NCBI RefSeq assembly: GCF_029763755.1 | Contig: NZ_JARUVM010000001.1 | Coordinates: 1 to 64,000, forward strand | Direction of reading: 5' to 3' | Origin: Luteimonas sp. 8-5 | GTDB lineage: Bacteria > Pseudomonadota > Gammaproteobacteria > Xanthomonadales > Xanthomonadaceae | Length of the DNA: 64,000 bases | In this document: piece by piece, positions 25,801 through 41,111 of the stretch | How positions within the stretch are numbered: position 1 is the first letter of the stretch | How the letters are laid out: every line of letters starts with the position of its first letter | Notes under the pieces: generated by a model | The model's input: only the letters and a program-made list of their open reading frames with translations | Database searches by the model: none | Told to the model about the DNA's origin: nothing | Translations under genes and position numbers: made by a program

Positions 25801-27689
25801 ACTTCCAGCGTTGCCAGGTCGCCCTTGCGCTCCAGCCACGCCTTGCGGTCGCCGGCGCGCTTCTTGCCCAGCAGCATGTCCATCAGCGAACGGGTTTCGG
25901 TGCCGTCGTCGACGGTGAGCTGGACCAGGCGGCGCGTGTCCGGATGGATGGTCGATTCGCGCAGCTGCGCGGGGTTCATCTCGCCCAGGCCCTTGAACCG
26001 GGTGACGTGCACCGCGCCCTTGATCTTCTCTCGCTCGATGCGCTCCAGCAGCAGTCGCTTCTCCTCCTCGTCGAGCGCGTAGAACACCTGCTTGCCCACG
26101 TCGACGCGGAACAGCGGCGGCATCGCCACGAAGATGTTGCCGTTGGCCACCAGCGCCGGGAAATGCCTGAGGAACAGCGCCGAGAGCAGGGTGGCGATGT
26201 GCAGGCCGTCCGAGTCGGCGTCGGCCAGGATGATGACCTTGCCGTAGCGCAGGCCGGAGATGTCGTCCTTGCCCGGGTCGCAACCGATGGCCACGGCCAG
26301 GTCGTGCACTTCCTGCGATCCGAGCACGCTGCCCGAGGACACTTCCCACGTATTGAGGATCTTGCCGCGCAGCGGCAGGATCGCCTGGAAATCCTTGTCG
26401 CGCGCCTGGCGCGCGCTGCCGCCGGCCGAGTCGCCCTCGACCAGGAACAGCTCGGTGCGCGATAGGTCCTGGGAAATGCAGTCGGCCAGCTTGCCGGGCA
26501 GAGCAGGACCCTGGGTGACCTTCTTGCGCGTGACCTGCTTTTCGGTCTTGAGCCGGGCACTGGCGCGCTCGATCGCCAGCTGCGCGATCTTCTCGCCGAG
26601 CTCGACGTGGGTGTTGAGCCAAAGGCTGAACGCGTCGTGCGCGGCGCCCTCGACGAAACCGGCCGCCTGACGCGAGGACAGCCGCTCCTTGGTCTGGCCG
26701 CTGAACTGGGGCTCGGTCATCTTCAAGGACAGCACGAAGGCGGCGCGGTCCCACACGTCCTCCGGCGCGAGTTTCACGCCGCGCGGCAGCAGGTTGCGGA
26801 AGTCGCAGAACTCGCGCAGGGCATCGGTGCAGCCGGTGCGCAGGCCGTTGACGTGGGTGCCGTGCTGCGGCGTGGGAATCAGGTTGACGTAGCTTTCCTG
26901 CACCAGCTCGCCCTCGGCGACCCAGGCGATCGCCCAGTCGACGATCTCGGTGTCCTTCTTCAGCTGCCCGGAAAACAGTTCCGGCGGCAGCAGTTCGGCA
27001 CCGGCGAGTTCGCCCTTGAGGTAGTCGCGCAGCCCGTCCTCGTAGTGCCAGCGCACGCGCTCGCCGCTGGCCTCGTCGAACAGCGACACCGTCAGGCCCG
27101 GGCAGAGCACGGCCTTGGCGCGCAGCAGGTGGCGCAGGGCACGCAGGTTGAACTTCGCGCTGTCGAAATACTTCGGGTCCGGCCAGAAACGCAGGCGCGT
27201 GCCGGTATTGCGCTTGCCGACGCTGCCGACCACCTCCAGCCGGCTCGCGGGCTCGCCGCCGGCGAAGTCCATGCGGTACTCGTTGCCGTCGCGCTTGATG
27301 TAGACCTCGAGCCTGCTCGACAGCGCGTTGACCACGCTGACGCCGACGCCGTGCAGGCCGCCGGAGAAGGTGTAGTTGCGGTTGTTGAACTTGCCGCCCG
27401 CGTGCAGCCGGGTCAGGATCAGTTCGACGCCGGGCACCTTCTCCTCGGGATGCACGTCCACGGGCATGCCGCGGCCGTCGTCGGAGACCTCGCAGGAGCC
27501 GTCGGCGAACAGGACGACCTCGATTTCACGGGCGTGGCCGGCGAGGGCCTCGTCGACCGCGTTGTCGACCACTTCCTGGGCCAGGTGGTTGGGGCGGCTG
27601 GTGTCGGTGTACATGCCCGGCCGGCGGCGGACGGGATCGAGGCCAGACAGGACCTCGATATCTGCGGCGTCATAGCGGCTGCTGCTCAT
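25797..27689 (-). CDS. parE: DNA topoisomerase IV subunit B
   Basis: 630 aa, the same length as E. coli ParE and without the ~170-residue insert of GyrB, which separates it from gyrase. ATPase motifs: VVDNAVDEALAGHA, DDGRGMPV and SGGLHGVGVSVVNAL; Toprim motifs: EGDSAGGSA and ADADSDGLHI; C-terminal KGLGEMNPAQL. With ParC (not in the window) it decatenates daughter chromosomes. Divergent from pyrG with a 48-bp gap. The stop codon is supplied by a REP-like element. Confidence 0.96.
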   Translation of the reverse strand: MSSSRYDAADIEVLSGLDPVRRRPGMYTDTSRPNHLAQEVVDNAVDEALAGHAREIEVVLFADGSCEVSDDGRGMPVDVHPEEKVPGVELILTRLHAGGKFNNRNYTFSGGLHGVGVSVVNALSSRLEVYIKRDGNEYRMDFAGGEPASRLEVVGSVGKRNTGTRLRFWPDPKYFDSAKFNLRALRHLLRAKAVLCPGLTVSLFDEASGERVRWHYEDGLRDYLKGELAGAELLPPELFSGQLKKDTEIVDWAIAWVAEGELVQESYVNLIPTPQHGTHVNGLRTGCTDALREFCDFRNLLPRGVKLAPEDVWDRAAFVLSLKMTEPQFSGQTKERLSSRQAAGFVEGAAHDAFSLWLNTHVELGEKIAQLAIERASARLKTEKQVTRKKVTQGPALPGKLADCISQDLSRTELFLVEGDSAGGSARQARDKDFQAILPLRGKILNTWEVSSGSVLGSQEVHDLAVAIGCDPGKDDISGLRYGKVIILADADSDGLHIATLLSALFLRHFPALVANGNIFVAMPPLFRVDVGKQVFYALDEEEKRLLLERIEREKIKGAVHVTRFKGLGEMNPAQLRESTIHPDTRRLVQLTVDDGTETRSLMDMLLGKKRAGDRKAWLERKGDLATLEV

Positions 27690-27704
27690 GCCGCCATTGT
27701 CGCG

Positions 27705-30259
<2,555 letters not shown>

Positions 30260-30266
30260 ACGCAGG

Positions 30267-31701
<1,435 letters not shown>

Positions 31702-31716
31702 CGGCGCCCACGACCG

Positions 31717-32028
31717 ATGCGCGGCCTGCGGATCGTCCTGCTGCTGTTGCTGGTACTGCTGGGCTGGTTGCAGTACCGGTTGTGGTTCGGCAGCGGCGGG
31801 CAGCGCGAGGTCGCGCAGCTGGAGTCGCAGGTGCGGCAACAGGCGCGCGACAACGCCGGACTGCAGCAGCGCAACGATGCGCTGGCCGCGGAAGTCGAGG
31901 ACCTCAAGTCGGGCGAGGCGGCCGTGGAGGAGCGCGCGCGCAACGAGCTGGGCATGATCAAGCCGGGCGAGACCTTTTACCGGGTGATCGAACCGCAGGA
32001 ACCTGCACCCGCGGAGCCGGCGCCATGA
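31717..32028 (+). CDS. ftsB: Cell division protein FtsB
   Basis: 103 aa. One membrane helix at residues 4-20 ([17 protein letters not shown]), then a coiled coil (about 28-70) and the [18 protein letters not shown] segment characteristic of FtsB/DivIC. It joins FtsQ and FtsL in the divisome at the inner membrane. Position between eno and ispD is the conserved location. A Pro/Ala-rich tail ends the protein; its stop overlaps ispD by 4 bp. Confidence 0.93.
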   Translation: MRGLRIVLLLLLVLLGWLQYRLWFGSGGQREVAQLESQVRQQARDNAGLQQRNDALAAEVEDLKSGEAAVEERARNELGMIKPGETFYRVIEPQEPAPAEPAP

Positions 32029-32738
32029 CCTGGGCCGTGGTTCCGGCGGCGGGGATCGGCTCGCGCCTGGGCGCCGCGTTGCCGAAGCAATACCTGGCGG
32101 TCGACGGCGAGCCGCTGATCGCGCATGCGTTGCGCGCGCTGCTGTCGCATCCGGCCGTGTCGGGCGTGGTCGTCGCCCTGGCCGCGGGCGATGCGCACTG
32201 GCCGGGATGGACCGAACTCCAGGGCAAACCGGTCGCCACCTGCACCGGGGGCGCCTCGCGCGCGGAGTCGGTGCTGGCGGGGCTCGCGGCCCTGCCGGTC
32301 AGCGTGCGCGCCGACGATTTCGTGCTGGTCCACGACGCGGCGCGCCCCAACCTGTCGCAGGAAGATCTGCAGCAGTTGCTGGAGCGCGGCCGGGCGGATC
32401 CGGTCGGCGCGATCCTGGCCGCGCCCGTGCGCGACACCCTCAAGCTCGCCGGCGCCGACGGCGGCATCGACGGCACCCAGCCGCGCGAGAAGCTGTGGCG
32501 CGCGCTGACGCCTCAGCTGTTCCGGCGCCTGCAACTCACCCGTGCACTGCAGTCCGCGCGCGACGCCGGCATCGATGTCACCGACGAATCCATGGCCATG
32601 GAGCGGCAGGGCCACCGCCCGCTGCTGGTCGAGGGCAGCGACGACAACTTCAAGGTGACGACGATGGCGGACCTGGAGTACTTTCGATACCTGCGTTTCG
32701 CTGCGGCTTCCGCCGCTCCCACGGGGTCGCGAGGATGA
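32025..32738 (+). CDS. ispD: 2-C-methyl-D-erythritol 4-phosphate cytidylyltransferase
   Basis: 237 aa. [20 protein letters not shown] is the CTP-binding loop, [10 protein letters not shown] and VHDAARPNL are further signatures, and [12 protein letters not shown] is the substrate region. It makes CDP-methylerythritol in the MEP isoprenoid pathway, followed in the same operon by ispF. The last dozen residues ([12 protein letters not shown]) do not belong to the enzyme fold; they are the translation of a REP-like palindrome at 32700-32722. Overlaps ispF by 4 bp. Confidence 0.95.
   Translation: MTWAVVPAAGIGSRLGAALPKQYLAVDGEPLIAHALRALLSHPAVSGVVVALAAGDAHWPGWTELQGKPVATCTGGASRAESVLAGLAALPVSVRADDFVLVHDAARPNLSQEDLQQLLERGRADPVGAILAAPVRDTLKLAGADGGIDGTQPREKLWRALTPQLFRRLQLTRALQSARDAGIDVTDESMAMERQGHRPLLVEGSDDNFKVTTMADLEYFRYLRFAAASAAPTGSRG
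32700..32722 (-). repeat. REP-like element 3 inside the 3' coding end of ispD
   Basis: On the minus strand it reads GTGGGAGCGGCGGAAGCCGC: the GTRGGAGCG head followed by a GCGGC/GCCGC stem with a GGAA loop. The same stem and loop occur at 53646-53668. Here the element is in frame and adds residues to the IspD C-terminus instead of stopping translation. Confidence 0.6.
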
Positions 32739-33220
32739 ACCTGCGAATCGGCTACGGTTTCGACGTCCACGCCTTCGGCGACGGCGACCACGTGATGCTC
32801 GGCGGCGTGCGCGTGCCGCATTCACGAGGCGTGGTGGCGCACAGCGATGGCGACGTCGCGATCCATGCTTTGTGCGACGCCATGCTCGGGGCGCTGGCGC
32901 TGGGCGACATCGGCCGTCATTTCCCGCCGTCGGATCCGCAGTGGAAAGGCGCGGCGGGCGACGTCCTGCTGCGTCGGGTGGCGGCGCTGGCGGGCGAGCG
33001 CGGCTGGCAGCTGGGCAACGCCGACATCACCATCGTTTGCGAACAGCCGCGGGTCGGGCCGCACGTGGCTGCGATGCGCGCCGCCATCGCCGCCGCGCTC
33101 GGTGTTGACGAGGACGCGATCGGCGTCAAGGCAACGACGACCGAAACGCTGGGTTTCACCGGCCGCGGTGAAGGCATCGCCGCGCACGCGGTGTGCCTGC
33201 TGCGCGCGCAGGCCGCGTGA
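32735..33220 (+). CDS. ispF: 2-C-methyl-D-erythritol 2,4-cyclodiphosphate synthase
   Basis: 161 aa. [11 protein letters not shown] carries the metal-binding Asp-x-His, [20 protein letters not shown] the next ligand and signature, [11 protein letters not shown] the substrate loop, and [17 protein letters not shown] the C-terminal signature. It cyclises CDP-methylerythritol phosphate, using the product line begun by IspD. ATG overlaps the ispD stop (ATGA) and its own stop overlaps truD (GTGA). Confidence 0.96.
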   Translation: MNLRIGYGFDVHAFGDGDHVMLGGVRVPHSRGVVAHSDGDVAIHALCDAMLGALALGDIGRHFPPSDPQWKGAAGDVLLRRVAALAGERGWQLGNADITIVCEQPRVGPHVAAMRAAIAAALGVDEDAIGVKATTTETLGFTGRGEGIAAHAVCLLRAQAA

Positions 33221-34242
33221 CCGCATCCGGCGAGCCGGCCTGTCCGCACGCCCATGGCGCGGCAGTGCTGGCGGCGCGTTTCCGTGCGACGCCCGAGGAC
33301 TTCCGCGTCGACGAGATCGATGCGTTCGCGCCCAGCGGCGCCGGGGAACACCTGCTGCTGACGGTCGAGAAGCGCGGGATGAACACCGCCTTCGTGGCCA
33401 GATTGCTCGCGCAGTGGGCGGGCATCGACGAGTCCGGGATCGGCTACGCCGGGCTCAAGGACCGCCATGCGGTGACCGTGCAGCGTTTCAGCGTCCACTT
33501 GCCGAAGAAGGTCGCACCGGACCTGGCTGCGCTGCAGACGGAAGGACTGCGGGTGCTCGACTACGCCTGGCATGCGAAGAAGCTGCCGCGAGGCGCGCTG
33601 GCCGGCAACCGGTTCGTGCTGGTGCTGCGCGATGCGCAAGGCGATCGCGAGCTGGTCGAGTCGCGGCTGCAGGCGATCGCCTCGCGCGGCGTCCCCAACT
33701 ATTTCGGCGAACAGCGCTTCGGTCGCGGCGGCGACAACGTCGCCAATGCGCTGGCGATGTTCGGCGGGCGCCGGGTTGCGCGCGACCAGCGCACCTACCT
33801 GTTGTCCGCGGCGCGCTCGCAGCTGTTCAACCGCGTCCTCGGCGCCCGGGTCGCGGCGGGCAACTGGGACATGCCGCTCGACGGCGAGGTGTGGATGCTG
33901 GACGGCACGCGCAGCGTTTTCGGGCCCGAATCGTTCGACGAAGCGCTGGCGGCGCGGCTCGCGGCGTTCGACATCCATCCCACCGCACCGCTGTGGGGCA
34001 GGGGCGAACTGCGCACGACCGGGGCCGCGGCGGCGCTGGAACGCGCGGCGCTGGAAGACCCGGAATCGCTGGCCCTGCGCGCGGGCCTGGAAAAGGCCGG
34101 CCTGAAGCAGGAGCGGCGTGCCACCCGCCTGCGCGTGCAATCGCTGCAATGGCAGTGGCCGCAGGCGGAAACGCTGGAGCTGCGCTTCAGCCTGCCGCCC
34201 GGCGCCTACGCGACCACGGTGCTGTCCGAACTCATCGCTTGA
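33217..34242 (+). CDS. truD: tRNA pseudouridine(13) synthase TruD
   Basis: 341 aa from a GTG start coupled to the ispF stop by a 4-bp overlap. The catalytic Asp82 sits in [14 protein letters not shown], the TruD signature, followed by [10 protein letters not shown] and [13 protein letters not shown]. It converts U13 of tRNA-Glu to pseudouridine. The ispD-ispF-truD-surE-pcm order is conserved in gammaproteobacteria; here a reverse Smr gene is inserted between truD and surE, overlapping the truD end by 11 bp. Confidence 0.94.
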   Translation: MTASGEPACPHAHGAAVLAARFRATPEDFRVDEIDAFAPSGAGEHLLLTVEKRGMNTAFVARLLAQWAGIDESGIGYAGLKDRHAVTVQRFSVHLPKKVAPDLAALQTEGLRVLDYAWHAKKLPRGALAGNRFVLVLRDAQGDRELVESRLQAIASRGVPNYFGEQRFGRGGDNVANALAMFGGRRVARDQRTYLLSAARSQLFNRVLGARVAAGNWDMPLDGEVWMLDGTRSVFGPESFDEALAARLAAFDIHPTAPLWGRGELRTTGAAAALERAALEDPESLALRAGLEKAGLKQERRATRLRVQSLQWQWPQAETLELRFSLPPGAYATTVLSELIA

Positions 34243-34771
34243 GCAGGACCAGCACTGCGCCGTTGCCGCCCTGTGCCGCGGGCGCGGAGTGGAAGGCGAG
34301 CACGTCGGCGCGCTGGCGCAGCATCCGGTCTACCAGGTTCTTGAGCACGGGGACGCCGCTGTCCGAGTGCAGGCCCTTGCCGTGGACGATGCGCACGCAG
34401 CCGTGTCCGGCCTGGCGCACCTCGGCAAGGAAGGCACGCAGCAATGCCTCGGCGCGCACGGAGTCGGCCGCATGCAGGTCCAGTTCGTCCTGTACCGCGT
34501 ACTGGCCGCGCTTCAGGCGTTGCAGCACGCGACCGGGTACTTCGTCGCGGCGATAGGACAGGGCGTCGCCGGCCTCGAGCGTATCCGCAGCCATCATGGC
34601 GCGGCGGAATTCGCCCAGCGCCTCCGCGTCGTCGCGCGCGGCCATCCGCGGCAGCGGCCTGGGCGGTGCCTTGCGCGGAGGCTCCGGCATAGCCGGCAGT
34701 TCCCGCACCGGTCCGATCGCCTCCCGGAACAGGGCCGCGTCGTCCTGGTCGTCGTTTTCGCGCTTTGCCAT
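34232..34771 (-). CDS. Smr domain protein (SmrA-like)
   Basis: 179 aa. A charged, Pro-rich N-terminal half is followed by a C-terminal Smr domain (about residues 90-178) with the motifs DELDLHAA and [11 protein letters not shown], and [12 protein letters not shown] at the end. Stand-alone Smr proteins are nucleases or nucleic-acid-binding proteins; E. coli SmrA and SmrB are endonucleases, SmrB acting on collided ribosomes. It overlaps truD convergently and is divergent from surE with 37 bp between starts. Confidence 0.88.
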   Translation of the reverse strand: MAKRENDDQDDAALFREAIGPVRELPAMPEPPRKAPPRPLPRMAARDDAEALGEFRRAMMAADTLEAGDALSYRRDEVPGRVLQRLKRGQYAVQDELDLHAADSVRAEALLRAFLAEVRQAGHGCVRIVHGKGLHSDSGVPVLKNLVDRMLRQRADVLAFHSAPAAQGGNGAVLVLLKR

Positions 34772-34808
34772 GCCCCAAGCCTAGCGCGTCATCCGCTATC
34801 ATTCCTGC

Positions 34809-35591
34809 ATGCGCGTTCTGGTCAGCAACGATGACGGCGTCGACGCCCCGGGCATCCGGATCCTCGCCGAAGGGCTGCGTGCGGCCGGCCACGAAGTCCT
34901 GGTCGTCGCGCCGGACCGCGACCGTTCCGGCGCGAGCAACTCGTTGACCCTGGACGCGCCGGTGCGCGTGCTCCAGCGCGACGAGCACACCTGGTGCGTG
35001 TACGGCACCCCGACAGACTGCGTGCACGTGGCCATCACCGGCATGCTCGAGCTCGAGCCGGACATGGTCGTGTCGGGAATCAACAACACCGCCAACCTGG
35101 GCGACGACGTGATCTACTCGGGCACGGTCGCCGCGGCGATGGAAGGCCGGGTCCTGGGCCTGCCCGCGGTGGCGATGTCGCTGGCCACCCGCGACCACCG
35201 CGGCGAGCATTACGAGACCGCCGCGCGCGCCGCGGTCGAGATCATCGCCAGGCTGCAGGTCGATCCGCTGCCTGCCGACACCATCCTCAACGTCAATGTG
35301 CCGGACATCCCGTGGTCGGAAGTGCGCGGCTTCGAAGTGTCGCGACTGGGCAACCGCCACCGCGCCGAGCCGTGCGTGCAGCAGGACGATCCGCGCGGCC
35401 GCACCTGGTGGTGGATCGGCGCCGCCGGCGCGGAACAGGATGCGGGCCCGGGTACCGACTTCAACGCGGTGCGCAGCGGCCATATCGCGATCACGCCGAT
35501 CAACGTGGACCTGACCCGTTACCAGGCCCTGGAGCAGGTCGCCAGCTGGGTCGGCGGGCTCGAGGCGGAGCTTCGCGAGGGCGTGGCATGA
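34809..35591 (+). CDS. surE: 5'/3'-nucleotidase SurE
   Basis: 260 aa. [10 protein letters not shown] gives the two metal-binding Asp residues, SGASNSLTL the Ser and [19 protein letters not shown] the Asn of the metal site. It dephosphorylates nucleoside monophosphates and is linked to stress survival. No Shine-Dalgarno precedes the ATG. Its stop overlaps pcm by 4 bp; the surE-pcm pair is widely conserved. Confidence 0.95.
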   Translation: MRVLVSNDDGVDAPGIRILAEGLRAAGHEVLVVAPDRDRSGASNSLTLDAPVRVLQRDEHTWCVYGTPTDCVHVAITGMLELEPDMVVSGINNTANLGDDVIYSGTVAAAMEGRVLGLPAVAMSLATRDHRGEHYETAARAAVEIIARLQVDPLPADTILNVNVPDIPWSEVRGFEVSRLGNRHRAEPCVQQDDPRGRTWWWIGAAGAEQDAGPGTDFNAVRSGHIAITPINVDLTRYQALEQVASWVGGLEAELREGVA

Positions 35592-36286
35592 CCCCGCGCC
35601 TGCGCCTGCAACCGGAAGCCGTCGGCGTCGGCATGACGTCGCAGCGGGTTCGCGACCGGCTGATCGAGCGCCTGCGCGCCGGGTCCGACCAGGCGGACGG
35701 CATTGCCGACGAGCGCGTGCTCAATGCCATCCGCACCGTGCCGCGGCACCTGTTCGTCGACGAGGCCTTCGCCACGCGCGCCTACGACGACACCGCGCTG
35801 CCGATCGGCCACGGCCAGACCATCTCCCAGCCGTGGGTGGTGGCGCGCATGACCGAAGCATTGTTCGCCGATGGTGCGCAGCCGAAGAAGGTGCTGGAAG
35901 TGGGCACCGGCTCCGGCTACCAGGGTGCGATTCTCGCTGCGCTGGGGCTGGAGGTGTACACGGTCGAACGCATCGGCGAACTGCTGCGCACCGCGCGCAA
36001 GCGCTTCCGCGCGCTGGGCCTGAACGTGCGCAGCAAGCACGACGACGGCCGCATCGGCTGGCCGGAAATGGGCCCGTTCGACGGCATCGTGGTGACCGCC
36101 GCCGCGCCGGCGCTGGTCGACGCCCTGTCGGCGCAGCTGGCGCCGGGCGGGGTCCTGGTCGCGCCGGTGGGCGCCGCGAACGGGCAATCGCTGCTGCGCC
36201 TGCGCAAGGACGCGGCAGGCAACATCCGGCAGGACGTGCTCGGTGCGGTAGTGTTCGTGCCACTGCTGTCCGGAACCATCGATTGA
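35588..36286 (+). CDS. pcm: Protein-L-isoaspartate O-methyltransferase
   Basis: 232 aa. [18 protein letters not shown], the [10 protein letters not shown] segment and SAM motif [20 protein letters not shown] define PCMT. It methylates isoaspartyl residues so that damaged proteins can be repaired. The ATG overlaps the surE stop and its stop overlaps the TTG start of the next gene (TTGA). Confidence 0.94.
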   Translation: MTPRLRLQPEAVGVGMTSQRVRDRLIERLRAGSDQADGIADERVLNAIRTVPRHLFVDEAFATRAYDDTALPIGHGQTISQPWVVARMTEALFADGAQPKKVLEVGTGSGYQGAILAALGLEVYTVERIGELLRTARKRFRALGLNVRSKHDDGRIGWPEMGPFDGIVVTAAAPALVDALSAQLAPGGVLVAPVGAANGQSLLRLRKDAAGNIRQDVLGAVVFVPLLSGTID

Positions 36287-36897
36287 AGCTCTTCGGGCCC
36301 CTCTACGAGCGTGCCCTGCAGTGGTCGCGGCATCGCCACGCGCCGGCGCTGCTGACCGGGCTGAGCGTTGCCGAGGCCGTGGTGTTCCCGGTGATGCCGG
36401 AAGTGATGCTGGCGCCGATGGCGCTGGCGCAGCCACGGCGGGCCTTCCGTTTCGCCACCTACAGCCTGGCCGGCTCCATGGTCGGTGCGGTCTTCGGCTA
36501 CCTGCTCGGCCTGTTCGCCTACGAGCTGGTGCAGCCGCTGCTGGCCAGCCTGGGCTGGGTGGAGCGCATCGACAAGGAGGTGGAGTACCTGCGCGGGGTA
36601 GTGGCGCAATCGCCGTGGAAGGCGTTCTGGATCCTGGTGCTCGCGGGCTTCACCCCGATCCCGCTGAAGATCTTCACCTGGGCATCGGGTATCGTCGGCG
36701 TGCCGATGCTGCCGTTCCTGGCCAGCATGCTGGTGGGGCGCGGCAAGCGCGTGTACCTGGTCGCGCTGGCGATCCGGCTGGGCGGCGAACGCGCGCAGGC
36801 CGCGCTGCACCGCTGGATCGAACCCATCGGCTGGATTGCGGTCGCATTGCTTGCCGCGATTGGCGGCTACCTGGCGTGGAGGGCACAAGGCGGATGA
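36283..36897 (+). CDS. YqaA-like VTT/DedA-type membrane protein
   Basis: 204 aa from a TTG start overlapping the pcm stop by 4 bp; no ATG fits the conserved N-terminus. Hydrophobic segments surround the VTT-domain motifs [14 protein letters not shown] (first re-entrant loop), [13 protein letters not shown] and [15 protein letters not shown]. DedA/VTT proteins include lipid scramblases or undecaprenyl-phosphate flippases. The position between pcm and nlpD suggests an envelope role. Coupled to nlpD by a 4-bp overlap. Confidence 0.85.
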   Translation: MKLFGPLYERALQWSRHRHAPALLTGLSVAEAVVFPVMPEVMLAPMALAQPRRAFRFATYSLAGSMVGAVFGYLLGLFAYELVQPLLASLGWVERIDKEVEYLRGVVAQSPWKAFWILVLAGFTPIPLKIFTWASGIVGVPMLPFLASMLVGRGKRVYLVALAIRLGGERAQAALHRWIEPIGWIAVALLAAIGGYLAWRAQGG

Positions 36898-37634
36898 CGG
36901 TGATGACGCGTAGCGGCGTGTGCCTGATGCTTGCAATCCTGCTTGCCGGTTGCGCAAGCAGCCGTGTCGTCAGCCGCACCGCCAGCGGCAGCGTGCGCGG
37001 CCCGGTGGCGGTGTCGACGCCCAAGCCCGGCGTGGTGGTCACCGTGCAGCGCGGCCAGAACCTGTACCGCATCGCCACAGACAACGGCATCACCCTGCGC
37101 GACCTGGCGGCCTGGAACGGGATCCGTTCCCCGTACACCATCCATCCCGGGCAGCGCCTGCGCCTGTACCCGGGGGGCGGCGGCAACGCCACCGTGCGCA
37201 ACCCACCGCCGCGCAAGCCCGCCCCGACGAGCAAGCCGCCAGTGGCCGTGCCGGCGCCGACCTCGTTCTCCTGGCGATGGCCCGTGGACGGCCCGCTGCT
37301 GGCTACCTACCTGGCCGGGGAACCGACCCGCCAGGGCATCGACATCGGCGGCCGCGAAGGTGCGCCGGTGCGCAGCGCGGCCGACGGCGTGGTCGTGTAC
37401 TCCGGATCGGGCCTGGTGGGCTACGGCGAGCTGATCATCGTCAAGCACGACGAGCAGTGGCTGTCGGCTTACGGACACAACCGCAAGCGGCTGGTCGACG
37501 AGGGCCAGGTGGTGAAGGCGGGGCAGCAGATCGCCGAACTCGGCCATTCGGGGGCGGCGCGCGACATGCTGCACTTCGAGATCCGCTTCAACGGCAAGCC
37601 CGTCGACCCCCTCCGCTACCTCCCCAAGCGCTGA
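36894..37634 (+). CDS. nlpD: NlpD-like lipoprotein with LysM and degenerate LytM (M23) domain
   Basis: 246 aa. Lipobox LAGC (Cys20), one LysM repeat (about 50-95: VTVQRGQNLYRIATDNGITL...IHPGQRLRLY), a Pro-rich linker, then an M23/LytM domain (about 125-245). The zinc site is broken: RQGID replaces H..xD's His and DMLHFEI lacks the first His of HxH, while YGHN remains. As with E. coli NlpD, it is therefore probably not a peptidase but an activator of an amidase (AmiC) in daughter-cell separation. The usual neighbour rpoS is not found next to it here. Confidence 0.9.
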   Translation: MTVMTRSGVCLMLAILLAGCASSRVVSRTASGSVRGPVAVSTPKPGVVVTVQRGQNLYRIATDNGITLRDLAAWNGIRSPYTIHPGQRLRLYPGGGGNATVRNPPPRKPAPTSKPPVAVPAPTSFSWRWPVDGPLLATYLAGEPTRQGIDIGGREGAPVRSAADGVVVYSGSGLVGYGELIIVKHDEQWLSAYGHNRKRLVDEGQVVKAGQQIAELGHSGAARDMLHFEIRFNGKPVDPLRYLPKR

Positions 37635-37650
37635 TCCCGTGGGCGAGCGC

Positions 37651-37833
37651 TTGCGCGCGAAGGTCTATCGCGCGCTTACGCTGGAAAGGCGGTCCGCTTT
37701 GGCGAATGTCCCCCGGCCGGGCCTGCGGCCCGGCCTCCTCCTTGATTTCGCCAAAGCGCACCACCTTTCCCGCGGCGCCCCGCTCGCAAGCGGGCGGTTC
37801 GCGTTTGCTTCGCGCGCAAGGCGCGCTCCTATG
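37651..37833. repeat. Three-layer nested palindrome with REP-like element at its right end
   Basis: Outer arms TTGCGCGCGAAG (37651-37662) and CTTCGCGCGCAA (37808-37819), middle arms CGCTTTGGCGAA (37695-37706) and TTCGCCAAAGCG (37747-37758), inner arms GGCCGGGCC (37715-37723) and GGCCCGGCC (37727-37735) are each exact reverse complements sharing one centre. A side hairpin CCCGCT/AGCGGG lies at 37779-37794. The right end, on the minus strand TAGGAGCGCGCCTTGCG, contains the stop of the Mth938-like gene. This accounts for the whole 194-bp gap after nlpD; no gene is seen in it. Confidence 0.75.
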
Positions 37834-38206
37834 CGGTGGGGAAGACGAGGGCGGCTACGACGCGGCGGCCTTCGGCGGCGAGCACGCTGTAGGTGCGCGC
37901 GGCCGCGGCATTGGTCATCGCCTCGAGCCCCACGCCGCGCTGCAGGCAGGCGGCGAGGGTAGCCGGCGGCGGGAACGCCTGGGTGGCGCCGGAGCCGAGC
38001 ACGATCAGCTCGGGATCCAGCGCAAGCATCGGTTCCAGGTCCGCGACCGACAGCGCGGTGATGTCGCGCAGGTGCCAGTCCTCGATCAGCGCATCGGGTG
38101 CGACGATGAAACTGCTGCGCAGCGAGCGCTCGTTGACCAGGGCGTGGTCGCCGTCGGCGCCGCGCAGGAAGTACTGGTAGTCGGGGCGTTCGAGGTGGAG
38201 CTGCAT
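37829..38206 (-). CDS. Mth938-like (DUF498/NDUFAF3-type) domain protein
   Basis: 125 aa. The single small domain has SLRSSFIVAPDALIEDWHLRD followed by ELIVLGSGATQAFPPPATLAACLQRGVGLEAMTNAAAARTY, the pattern of the Mth938 family related to the mitochondrial complex I assembly factor NDUFAF3. The bacterial function is unknown. The start overlaps the yhbY stop by one base (TAATG), so they are coupled. The TAG stop is the first codon of a REP-like element. Confidence 0.85.
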   Translation of the reverse strand: MQLHLERPDYQYFLRGADGDHALVNERSLRSSFIVAPDALIEDWHLRDITALSVADLEPMLALDPELIVLGSGATQAFPPPATLAACLQRGVGLEAMTNAAAARTYSVLAAEGRRVVAALVFPTA

Positions 38207-38511
38207 TACGGCCGGGGCAGGACGATCCGCCGGTGGTCGGTGGACGGGCGGTAAAGCACGGCGGTATGGCCGATGCGCTGCACCAGTGCGGCGTCGACGC
38301 GGCCGGCGAGGTCGGCGATCAGCGCATCGCGCGCTTCGCGGTCGTCGGAACCGACCTTCACCTTGATCAATTCGTGGTGCTCCAGGGCCAGGTCGACCTC
38401 GGCGGCGAGCGCGTCGGTCAGGCCCTTGCCCCCGACCTGCAGCATCGCCTTCAGGTCGTGCGCCTGGCCGCGCAGGAAGCGGGTCTGGGCGGCGGTGAGG
38501 GCGATCGGCAT
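38206..38511 (-). CDS. yhbY: YhbY/CRM-domain RNA-binding protein
   Basis: 101 aa. [28 protein letters not shown] and HHELIKVKV are the CRM (CRS1-YhbY) domain signatures including the GxxG loop. It binds pre-50S ribosomal particles in E. coli. Divergent from rlmE with 40 bp between, the conserved arrangement with rlmE-ftsH. The ATG at 38511 is chosen over upstream codons because the family begins at this point. Confidence 0.93.
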   Translation of the reverse strand: MPIALTAAQTRFLRGQAHDLKAMLQVGGKGLTDALAAEVDLALEHHELIKVKVGSDDREARDALIADLAGRVDAALVQRIGHTAVLYRPSTDHRRIVLPRP

Positions 38512-38551
38512 GGGGTCGGGCAACGGAAAGAAGGAGGAGGGGCAGGGTATC

Positions 38552-39196
38552 ATGGCCACGACCATGGCCACCCGAAGCAAGTCCAGCCAACGCTGGCTGA
38601 AGGAGCACTTTTCCGACCCCTACGTGAAGAAGGCGCAGGCGGAAGGGATGCGTTCGCGCGCGGCCTACAAGCTCGAGGAACTGGTCGAGCGCGACCGGTT
38701 GCTGAAACCCGGCATGGTGGTCGTCGATCTCGGGGCCGCCCCCGGCGGATGGTCGCAGTGGGTGCGGCAGTCGCTGGGCGACAGCGGCCGGGTGGTGGCG
38801 CTGGACATCCTGGAGATGCCGACCCTGGCCGGGGTCGAGTTCCTTCATGGGGACTTCAGGGAAGATGCGGTGCTATCGGCCCTGGAAGCCACGCTGGACG
38901 GGGCCCGCGTGGACCTTGTGCTTTCCGACATGGCCCCCAATAAAAGCGGTATGGACGCGGTGGACCAGCCGCGGATGATGCACCTGGCCGAACTGGCGAT
39001 GGAGTTCGCCGACAACCACCTGCGCCCCGGCGGCACTTTCCTGATCAAGCTGTTCCAGGGCGTGGGGTTCGACCAATACGTTCGCGACCTGCGCAGGCGA
39101 TATGAGAAAGTGTCGATCCGCAAGCCCGCGGCCTCGCGCAAGCGTTCACCCGAGGTCTATGCCCTCGCCCAGAACAAGTTGTCCCGCCCCAAGTGA
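38552..39196 (+). CDS. rlmE: 23S rRNA (uridine-2'-O)-methyltransferase
   Basis: 214 aa. The N-terminus has [20 protein letters not shown] motif [16 protein letters not shown] and the catalytic tetrad Lys (AAYKLEEL), Asp (VLSDMAPN), Lys (FLIKLFQG) and Glu (RSPEVYAL). It methylates U2552 of 23S rRNA in the 50S subunit. Two in-frame ATGs lie 12 bp apart (38552 and 38564); the first is better placed relative to the GGAGGAGG stretch. Followed after 28 bp by ftsH. Confidence 0.95.
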   Translation: MATTMATRSKSSQRWLKEHFSDPYVKKAQAEGMRSRAAYKLEELVERDRLLKPGMVVVDLGAAPGGWSQWVRQSLGDSGRVVALDILEMPTLAGVEFLHGDFREDAVLSALEATLDGARVDLVLSDMAPNKSGMDAVDQPRMMHLAELAMEFADNHLRPGGTFLIKLFQGVGFDQYVRDLRRRYEKVSIRKPAASRKRSPEVYALAQNKLSRPK

Positions 39197-39224
39197 GCCC
39201 GTCCCAAAGTGAGCACCCCCGTAA

Positions 39225-41110
<1,886 letters not shown>

Positions 41111-41111
<1 letters not shown>

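Noticed and set aside
34797-34802. TATCAT as a -10 box for surE
   Set aside because: No matching -35, and it would put the transcript start at the ATG itself; too weak to report.
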